From positions 1 to 5,311 of the forward strand of contig CAMHEP010000095.1 in NCBI GenBank assembly GCA_946184195.1: 5,311 nt of DNA, given 5' to 3'. The translations under genes were made by a program, and so were the position numbers. Shown piece after piece: positions 1 to 5,311 of the stretch (position 1 is its first letter; every line of letters starts with the position of its first letter). Below the pieces are notes generated by a model, which was not told where the DNA came from, ran no database searches, and saw only the letters and a list, made by a program, of their open reading frames with translations. This stretch comes from an uncultured Bacteroidales bacterium. Its GTDB lineage: Bacteria; Bacteroidota; Bacteroidia; Bacteroidales; Paludibacteraceae.

Positions 1-696
1 GATAGCTATCGTTCCCAAAACAAAGTGGCGGAACGACCATGCACTGCGTTCATAGGTAATCTTTTGACCTGCGCCTTGAGGCTCCGCAATAGGAACAAAG
101 AATAGGATGCAGAAGAGCATGACGAATACTCCCATTGCTATGTATAACACGACATTCACATCGTCAATCTCTTTTCCTTGAAGCGACTCACCGATGATAG
201 CACCTACCAGCATCGGGGTCAGAGAGCCGGAGAGTGAGTTCAATGTACCACCAATCATATTCAACTGGTTACCTTTGTTCCCTCCGCCTCCTAATAGGTT
301 GAGCATGGGGTTGGTTACAGTATTGAGCATACATACACAGAAACCGCAGAGCAGGGCACCGCAAAGGTAGACTACAAAACTGTCCACTGCTCCGCTCAAC
401 CATTGTACGCCTATACCGAAGAATCCAAGAATAATTGCCGTCAAGGCAGTCTTTTTATAACCGTACTTCGCCAATATATTTCCTGCAGGGATACCCATGA
501 TTAGGTATGCGAGGAAGTTAAAAAGGTTACCGAGCATACCCATACGCTCTGCTTGAGCAGGGTCGGTGAATGACTCTCCCCATATCTTGCCTACGGGGGC
601 TGCGAGGTTCGTAATGAACGAAATCATTGCATACAGAACCATCATCGCAATGATGGTGATAATACGCACAGTGGCGTTTGATTCTTGTTTACTCAT
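1..696 (-). CDS. MFS transporter, probable FucP/GlcP-like sugar symporter (3' end missing)
   Basis: This is an inner-membrane solute transporter of the major facilitator superfamily, and 232 N-terminal residues are visible. The start is the ATG at 696 (MSKQESNATV), and the frame stays open to base 1, so the stop lies beyond the left edge. Hydrophobic segments fit TM1 to TM6 at about residues 11-34, 54-76, 83-102, 107-128, 148-169 and 181-204. The central loop follows (about 205-222), then the start of TM7. The TM2-TM3 loop, GNILAKYGYKK (72-82), matches MFS motif A with A-K in place of D-R. After TM4, NPMLNLLGGGGNKGNQLN (129-146) and NSLSG (153-157) sit where FHS-family glucose/galactose/fucose symporters carry their NP...LN...NSLG signature, hence the sugar assignment. 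Known members are about 400-450 residues, so roughly half is present. Substrate cannot be read from this half; a non-sugar MFS function remains possible. MFS is near certain, the FHS-like family likely. Confidence 0.85.
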   Translation of the reverse strand, partial: MSKQESNATVRIITIIAMMVLYAMISFITNLAAPVGKIWGESFTDPAQAERMGMLGNLFNFLAYLIMGIPAGNILAKYGYKKTALTAIILGFFGIGVQWLSGAVDSFVVYLCGALLCGFCVCMLNTVTNPMLNLLGGGGNKGNQLNMIGGTLNSLSGSLTPMLVGAIIGESLQGKEIDDVNVVLYIAMGVFVMLFCILFFVPIAEPQGAGQKITYERSAWSFRHFVLGTIAI

Positions 697-767
697 AGTA
701 CTTTTTTTTTGTTTGTTAATTTTATATATTGTTGTGTTTGCTACTAATATGCATTTGTATTCGCCGT
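697..767 (-). promoter_or_regulatory. AT-rich intergenic region upstream of the MFS gene
   Basis: This 71-base gap separates the comM stop from the MFS start and is much richer in A+T than the genes on either side. Read on the minus strand it has a TATATAAA stretch (plus-strand 721-728) that could serve as a -10/-7 element. Neither the Bacteroides TAnnTTTG -7 motif nor a TTTG -33 motif is present on that strand. There is no stable GC-rich hairpin that would terminate the tamB-comM transcript. It is the only place in the window where a separate promoter for the transporter would be expected, but the exact promoter is not identified. Confidence 0.35.
702..710 (-). promoter_or_regulatory. A-tract translation leader of the MFS gene
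   Basis: On the minus strand a run of nine A residues lies 6 to 14 bases before the ATG at 696, where a Shine-Dalgarno sequence would normally sit. No GGAG-like sequence is present. Bacteroidota genes commonly lack Shine-Dalgarno sites and are favoured by A-rich, unstructured leaders. The tract therefore supports both the chosen start and the phylum assignment. Its role in initiation is inferred. Confidence 0.45.
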
Positions 768-2318
768 TTATCCTGCCCAACCTTCTCGGTCCAGCGAACG
801 GTACGATAGAGCCTCCATCAGGTGCATCGGCTGAATGTCTCGTTCTCCGTTAAGGTCCGCTATGGTTCGGGCTACCTTAAGCACACGGTCGTATGCACGG
901 GCACTCAGTCCGAGTTTGGTCATGGTGTAGGATAAGATACGATCTCCCTCCGCATTGATGGGGCAGTATTCACGTACCATCTTGGGTGTCATTTGGGCAT
1001 TGCAGTGTATGCCTGTACCACGGAATCGCTCTTGCTGTATCTGTCGTGCTCGTAGCACTCGTTCCCGCATGGTGGCTGAGCTTTCGCCGGGTTGCATGTC
1101 TTTTAGTTTCTCATAGGGTACCGCTGCAATCTCACATTGTATGTCAATACGATCCAGCAGGGGACCACTGATGCGACTTAAATACCGATGTACTTGTGCC
1201 GGTGTGCAGGTACATGGATGAGCTGCGTTATTCTCTCCGTAGTGACCACATGGACATGGGTTCATGGCGGCAACTAACATGAACGAAGCCGGATAGTCAA
1301 CCGTCTGTTTGGCACGTGCCACAGTGATATGTCGGTCTTCCAGCGGCTGGCGCATCACCTCCAAGGCAGAACGTTTGTATTCTGGCAGTTCGTCCAGAAA
1401 GAGCACACCGTTATGTGCCAAACTGATCTCTCCGGGGGCGGAGTTATTACCGCCTCCCACCAGTGCCACGTCTGTTATTGTATGGTGAGGCGAACGGAAG
1501 GGACGGTGTACAATAAGCGGTAAGCCGTTTCTCTTCCCTTTCGTCAGTCCTGCAACCGAGTGTATCTTGGTTGTCTCTAAGGCTTCCTCCAGACTCAGTG
1601 GAGGAAGTATGGTCGGTAAACGCTTTGCCATCATGCTCTTGCCGGCTCCCGGAGGACCAACCATCAGCATGTTATGTCCACCGGCTGCGGCTACCTCCAT
1701 GGCACGACGTACGTTCTCTTGTCCGCGTACGTCACTAAAGTCGATATCGGAATGGATGGATTCTGATTGAAAGTACTGCTCGGTGTCCACGCGGGTGGGC
1801 TCATAGTGCCCCTCGCCGCTCAGCATATGCATAACGTCCGGCAGGGTAGCCATTCCATATACATCCAGACCTTTGACGACGGCAGCCTCTTCGGCATTGG
1901 CTTCCGGCACAATCAGTCCGCGGAATCCGGCTTCGCGTGCTGCCAACGCGATAGGAAGCACACCGCGTATAGGCTGTAACGAACCGTCCAGTGACAACTC
2001 GCCCATCAGCATGTATTGGTCTAACAGCGGTGTCTTAACCACTTCTGCCGCTGCCATGATACCGATAGCGAGCGGCAAATCATAGGCAGCACCCTCCTTC
2101 TTGATATCGGCGGGTGCCATGTTGATGGTAAGTGTGCGCTTAGGGAACTCGTACCCATTGACCGCTAAAGCAGATACAATGCGTTCTCTGCTCTCTTTAA
2201 CGGCATTATCAGGCAGTCCTACTAAAGTGAATTCGTAGCCGGGAAGTGCATGTACCTCAATGGTAACAACTACTGCGTCAATGCCGATGGGAGCGGCTCC
2301 ATACGTTTTGATTAGCAT
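768..2318 (-). CDS. comM: YifB/ComM family Mg-chelatase-like AAA+ ATPase
   Basis: This is a complete 516-residue cytoplasmic AAA+ ATPase, the usual length for the family. Characterised ComM of Vibrio is a hexameric helicase that promotes branch migration of recombination intermediates during natural transformation; the role in Bacteroidota is not established. Domains in order: an N-terminal S5-fold/Lon-like ChlI domain (about 5-140, with LVGLPDNAVKESRERI at 32-47), the AAA+ core (about 193-400) and the Mg_chelatase_C domain (about 410-512). Walker A is GPPGAGKS (221-228), Walker B GVLFLDE (304-310), and the sensor-1 region is AAMNPCPCGHYG (350-361). LLDRID lies at 387-392 and a sensor-2-like SARAYDR at 472-478. 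Cys355, Cys357, Cys369 and Cys371 make a zinc-knuckle-like insert. The frame stays open upstream to an ATG at 2369, but the homologous start is MLIKTYGAA at 2318, seven bases after the tamB stop. The longer start would add 17 residues overlapping tamB. The gene is probably co-transcribed with tamB. All ATPase motifs are intact. Confidence 0.94.
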   Translation of the reverse strand: MLIKTYGAAPIGIDAVVVTIEVHALPGYEFTLVGLPDNAVKESRERIVSALAVNGYEFPKRTLTINMAPADIKKEGAAYDLPLAIGIMAAAEVVKTPLLDQYMLMGELSLDGSLQPIRGVLPIALAAREAGFRGLIVPEANAEEAAVVKGLDVYGMATLPDVMHMLSGEGHYEPTRVDTEQYFQSESIHSDIDFSDVRGQENVRRAMEVAAAGGHNMLMVGPPGAGKSMMAKRLPTILPPLSLEEALETTKIHSVAGLTKGKRNGLPLIVHRPFRSPHHTITDVALVGGGNNSAPGEISLAHNGVLFLDELPEYKRSALEVMRQPLEDRHITVARAKQTVDYPASFMLVAAMNPCPCGHYGENNAAHPCTCTPAQVHRYLSRISGPLLDRIDIQCEIAAVPYEKLKDMQPGESSATMRERVLRARQIQQERFRGTGIHCNAQMTPKMVREYCPINAEGDRILSYTMTKLGLSARAYDRVLKVARTIADLNGERDIQPMHLMEALSYRSLDREGWAG

Positions 2319-2325
2319 AACGGGT

Positions 2326-5311
2326 CTATTCTTTATCTTTGCGCCAATTGAAATCGTGCTTGAAAACAAAACCTACGCCTTGTTGTGTGTTCGCTTGCTT
2401 GAGCGAATACTTGTCAACCGTATGGGTGTATGCCTTGATACGCACTTTTCCATTCGGGGTAATCATATATTCTACATCCAAGTCTCCAAATATAGGTCGA
2501 TTGGAGATGTCGTTATAACGATAACCTATATTTCCGTTGATAATGAGTCTGTCCACGGGTTGTAATTGGAAGACCGCCTCATACTCTTGACTGGCATTGG
2601 CATTGCTGCCGTCACTACGGTAATTGAATCCCATCGTGAAGACATTGGTCAGTTTGCCTAACCAGGAGTTGATTTGACCTGTTACTGTGGAGGATAGCAG
2701 AGAATAGGTCTCGTTGAGCGGAGTATAGGACGTGTTGCGTAGATATTCCGGAGTGAAGAATCGTCCGAATACCAATAGGTACACTACTTGACGCATCATC
2801 ATCTCCTCCGTATTAATCATACTCCTGACTTGAGATTCTATCGCTTGGTCTGACTGAGGTAACTCAATGCCAAAACGTATGGTGGGTTCCTCCAACGAGC
2901 CGATGAGGCTCACACAGGTATTGACTGGCACAGAACTGCGACCTATGGTCAGGTCACTGATCTGGTCGCCGAATAGATCCTTGAGGTTCGCAGTTACGCG
3001 ATATTTAGCCGTCACGTTGAGTTCCGGAGTCTCAGGTCTGCCATTCCATATCACCTGACTGCCTTCGCCCAAGGTGAAGTCCCTACGAACCAGATTGCCC
3101 ACCGTGAAACCGAAGGTTCCGCTTTGGAGGGTGTACGTACCCAGCAGGCGTATGTTTCCCGTCGAGTCGTCCATCGTGAACCGTAGGGCGCCGTCACCGC
3201 GACCCTGTAGCATATCGCCCGTCCTGTCGTTGATAACGAGTTGGAAGAGTAACTCGGGATTGATATCTAAGTTCATCCCCATCATAAACTTCGTTTTGGG
3301 ACCATGCAGTATCTTTTTCTTCTGGATGAACGAGCGCTCTATATCGAGGTTCGTCAGCTTCTTGTTTTCTATAATGTTGTGGTCATAGAAGGTGATGAAG
3401 TCGTTATCCGCGGCACTGCTGGCACCTGCTACGGACATGCGGAAGCGAGACTTGCCTACTGTCGTGGCGTTGGCACTCAGTACCACCGCGTCATCGTCAC
3501 CTTTGATATGGATGTCGCCGTCGGCATATACTTTGCCTTGTATCAGTTCTCCAGCCTTGTCCGGCAGGTTAATGGCCATTGTGTGATGCAGCTCTCCGTC
3601 AATGCGGAAATTGAAGTTCTTGAAATTGAAGTGATTTAGCACACCGTCAAGGCGAAGCAGGTTACCTTCCTCGTCGCGTATGTCCATATTCGGGAAACGG
3701 ATAGCTGTGGAGTCCATGAACACCGAGTCGTTTACATAGTATGTACAACCCGTGAATGGGATAGTCAGGTGGGCATCATGTGTCTTTACTCGGGCCAATA
3801 CGTAGGTGATAGGTCCGTCGCCTAATACCTGCACACGTCCGCTTGCCGTACCGTTGATGTCACTCAGTATGCCTTCTGTCCAGTGATTGATGAAGGCGAT
3901 AGGTATGGAGTCGGGATATATATCCAGTCCCCACTTATTCTCTTTGGGTTGTACAAGACCATCCAGATGAGCAACGCGTCGGGGACCATTGATTACATCG
4001 GCACCGATGATAATCTCCATCTTTTCGCGATCCAATTCCACACGTGCATCCACATCGCCTACAGGCATTTCGTTCAAGTATGCCGAATCAAGTCGCACTA
4101 CGGCGTCAAACATAGGCTGCGAGAACATGCCGTATACGGTGGCAGTACCTGTTAGGTCGCCGTCTGCATAGAAGGACTCCTCCGCTAAGACAAAGGGTAG
4201 TATATACCCTAATCGCAGATGACCCAACTGCAACTTGAGTGAGTCCGTCATGGCGGTCGAGCCCCTTCCGTCTGCCTCAACAAACATGTGGTCAGTACCG
4301 ATGCGGAAATGCTCTACCTCCAATAGCGTATCGGCTATCGTATAGCGTATATGGCTATCGGCTAATCGGTAGGTTGAGTCGGCAAATTGTAGCTCGGAGG
4401 GCTGCAGATGCAGGTCAAAGATAGGTTTCTGTTTCTTCTGACCGATAGTGGCATCCAACGCGAGGAAGGAGGTACGCTCTCGGAGTGAATCCAGAGACGA
4501 AAAGTCCACGTTGATGACATTCTTATCCACACGAGTGTTCATGATATAGAGCGAGTTATACCATTGGGCAGATAGTTTAATGCCTACGGGACCCGTGTAA
4601 TTGTCAGCTTGTAGGTTGACTTCGCGAACCACTTCTTGGCGATTCGTGATAAAGGGAGCATAACCGCTTAAACCGAATAAGCCTAAACGCTCGTTGATAT
4701 AGCCTTTCAGTATCGGATAGTCACCTAATACATAGGGGAGGTCCAGCACATGTTGAAGCTCGTGCAGTTGGTGACCGTATAGATAGAAATCCAATTGATT
4801 AGACGATGGATCGGACAAAATTTTGTTTCGTTGCGCATCGCTAAAGAGATTGGGAAGATATTTCACGCCTAATTTCTTAAATGTCGTGAGTAGAGTGGCA
4901 TAGGTATAGTCGCCTTGGATACGCATGGTCATGACATCGCTCACCAGTCGTAGCAATTTCTTCTTTCTCTCGCTCTCCATCACCAGCTCCAACTCGTCTA
5001 TATTGATACGGCTCGAGTCGTTGCGGAAGTAGAGGCTGTCTATTGTCAGATAACCGGTCAGACTATCAGGATTGAGTCCCACGCTGTGGGCACGCATTTG
5101 GAGTCGCAACTCGGAGTCGGTGTATTTGTTGCTTAGGTTGAGTGCGCCCGGACAGAAGCGATTCAGCGCCAAACGGAAGTCCATCTCTGCATCTTTGTAG
5201 CTCAGGTTGGCGAGTCCGTCGAAGCGCATATTCAGGTTCTCGTCATCTATCTCCAGGGTTCCTTCATACGAATGGCGGGTGATACGTCCTTTCATCTTGA
5301 GGTCACTATAG
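2326..5311 (-). CDS. tamB: TamB-like translocation/assembly protein (DUF490), 5' end missing
   Basis: This is the C-terminal 994 residues of a large envelope protein. TamB/YdbH/AsmA-like proteins are anchored in the inner membrane and span the periplasm as a long beta-groove that carries phospholipid to the outer membrane; TamB works with the Omp85 protein TamA. The frame is open to the right edge (YSDLK precedes the first internal ATG at 5295), so this ATG is not taken as the start; the anchor and probably several hundred residues are missing. Most of the visible part is beta-strand-rich repeats of alternating polar and apolar residues with frequent short DG/GD turns. The conserved TamB C-terminal domain (Pfam PF04357 type) fills about residues 540-994. 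Diagnostic parts are LLGTYTLQSGTFGFTVG, then GSQVIWNGRPETPELNVTAKY (Trp at about 755), then IELPQSDQAIESQVRSMINTE (about 816-834), followed by VVYLLVFGRFF. The C-terminus has a barrel-like strand ending GVGFVFKHDFNW. The stop is TAG at 2326-2328. The family call is firm; the TamA partner and the exact substrate are inferred. Confidence 0.9.
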   Translation of the reverse strand, partial: YSDLKMKGRITRHSYEGTLEIDDENLNMRFDGLANLSYKDAEMDFRLALNRFCPGALNLSNKYTDSELRLQMRAHSVGLNPDSLTGYLTIDSLYFRNDSSRINIDELELVMESERKKKLLRLVSDVMTMRIQGDYTYATLLTTFKKLGVKYLPNLFSDAQRNKILSDPSSNQLDFYLYGHQLHELQHVLDLPYVLGDYPILKGYINERLGLFGLSGYAPFITNRQEVVREVNLQADNYTGPVGIKLSAQWYNSLYIMNTRVDKNVINVDFSSLDSLRERTSFLALDATIGQKKQKPIFDLHLQPSELQFADSTYRLADSHIRYTIADTLLEVEHFRIGTDHMFVEADGRGSTAMTDSLKLQLGHLRLGYILPFVLAEESFYADGDLTGTATVYGMFSQPMFDAVVRLDSAYLNEMPVGDVDARVELDREKMEIIIGADVINGPRRVAHLDGLVQPKENKWGLDIYPDSIPIAFINHWTEGILSDINGTASGRVQVLGDGPITYVLARVKTHDAHLTIPFTGCTYYVNDSVFMDSTAIRFPNMDIRDEEGNLLRLDGVLNHFNFKNFNFRIDGELHHTMAINLPDKAGELIQGKVYADGDIHIKGDDDAVVLSANATTVGKSRFRMSVAGASSAADNDFITFYDHNIIENKKLTNLDIERSFIQKKKILHGPKTKFMMGMNLDINPELLFQLVINDRTGDMLQGRGDGALRFTMDDSTGNIRLLGTYTLQSGTFGFTVGNLVRRDFTLGEGSQVIWNGRPETPELNVTAKYRVTANLKDLFGDQISDLTIGRSSVPVNTCVSLIGSLEEPTIRFGIELPQSDQAIESQVRSMINTEEMMMRQVVYLLVFGRFFTPEYLRNTSYTPLNETYSLLSSTVTGQINSWLGKLTNVFTMGFNYRSDGSNANASQEYEAVFQLQPVDRLIINGNIGYRYNDISNRPIFGDLDVEYMITPNGKVRIKAYTHTVDKYSLKQANTQQGVGFVFKHDFNWRKDKE
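4323..4360. repeat. Imperfect short tandem repeat inside tamB
   Basis: Two copies of an 18/19-base unit lie almost end to end (4323-4340 and 4342-4360, separated by one T). Each begins ATAGCGTAT and ends GGCTATCG. The copies differ only in the middle, C versus AT. Because the copies differ by one base in length, and the period of 19 is not a multiple of three, the two are read in different frames in the tamB product. It encodes part of the stretch ADSHIRYTIADTLL. It may be a relic of slippage or chance similarity in a repetitive beta-strand protein. Confidence 0.4.

Noticed and set aside
1..10. Perfect 10-base palindrome GATAGCTATC at the left edge.
   Set aside because: It falls within the MFS coding frame as ordinary codons and has no partner site elsewhere in the window.
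697..767. Possible intrinsic terminator after comM.
   Set aside because: The nine-base homopolymer reads as A, not T, on the transcribed strand and no stable GC-rich stem precedes it. It fits a translation leader better.
566..853. A plus-strand frame of 95 codons with a strongly hydrophobic centre that mimics a small membrane protein.
   Set aside because: It is antisense to the MFS start, spans the AT-rich gap and ends inside comM. Its hydrophobicity comes from T-rich codons opposite the A-rich leader and there is no start signal.
2260..2565. A plus-strand frame of 101 codons across the tamB-comM junction.
   Set aside because: It lies wholly opposite two well-supported genes, except for the 7-base gap, and has no recognisable domain.
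3304..3639. A plus-strand frame of 111 codons, and a neighbouring one at 3074-3388.
   Set aside because: Both are antisense to the conserved TamB domain and their composition follows from it; nothing suggests independent coding.
4194..4210. Inverted repeat AGGGTA/TACCCT with a 5-base loop, resembling a small hairpin.
   Set aside because: The stem is only 6 bases, it is in the middle of the tamB coding region, and a T-run expected of a terminator is missing.

Overview
The window looks like ordinary chromosomal DNA from a Bacteroidales-type bacterium (phylum Bacteroidota). This is inferred from three things: a very long TamB-family C-terminal region of the Bacteroidota type, a YifB/ComM protein beginning MLIKTYGAA, and start codons preceded by A-rich leaders or very short gaps with no Shine-Dalgarno sequence. 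Genus cannot be read from the sequence with confidence. All three genes lie on the minus strand, so transcription runs from right to left.

Layout in order of transcription: (1) 5311-2326 is the C-terminal 994 residues of a TamB-like (DUF490) envelope protein, whose N-terminus lies beyond the right edge. (2) After a 7-base gap, 2318-768 is a complete 516-residue YifB/ComM-family AAA+ ATPase. (3) After a 71-base AT-rich intergenic stretch, 696-1 is the N-terminal 232 residues of a 12-TM major facilitator transporter, probably of the FucP/GlcP-like sugar:proton symporter family, cut by the left edge.

The tamB-comM spacing implies one transcript. The AT-rich gap and A-tract leader before the transporter suggest separate initiation, although no canonical Bacteroides promoter motif is visible there. 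The three genes do not form an obvious pathway: TamB acts in lipid transport or outer-membrane biogenesis, YifB/ComM in DNA branch migration during homologous recombination, and the MFS protein in solute uptake. I see no RNA gene, mobile element, CRISPR array, integrase or attachment site, and no convincing undescribed system. The findings below are modest points of annotation and evolution.
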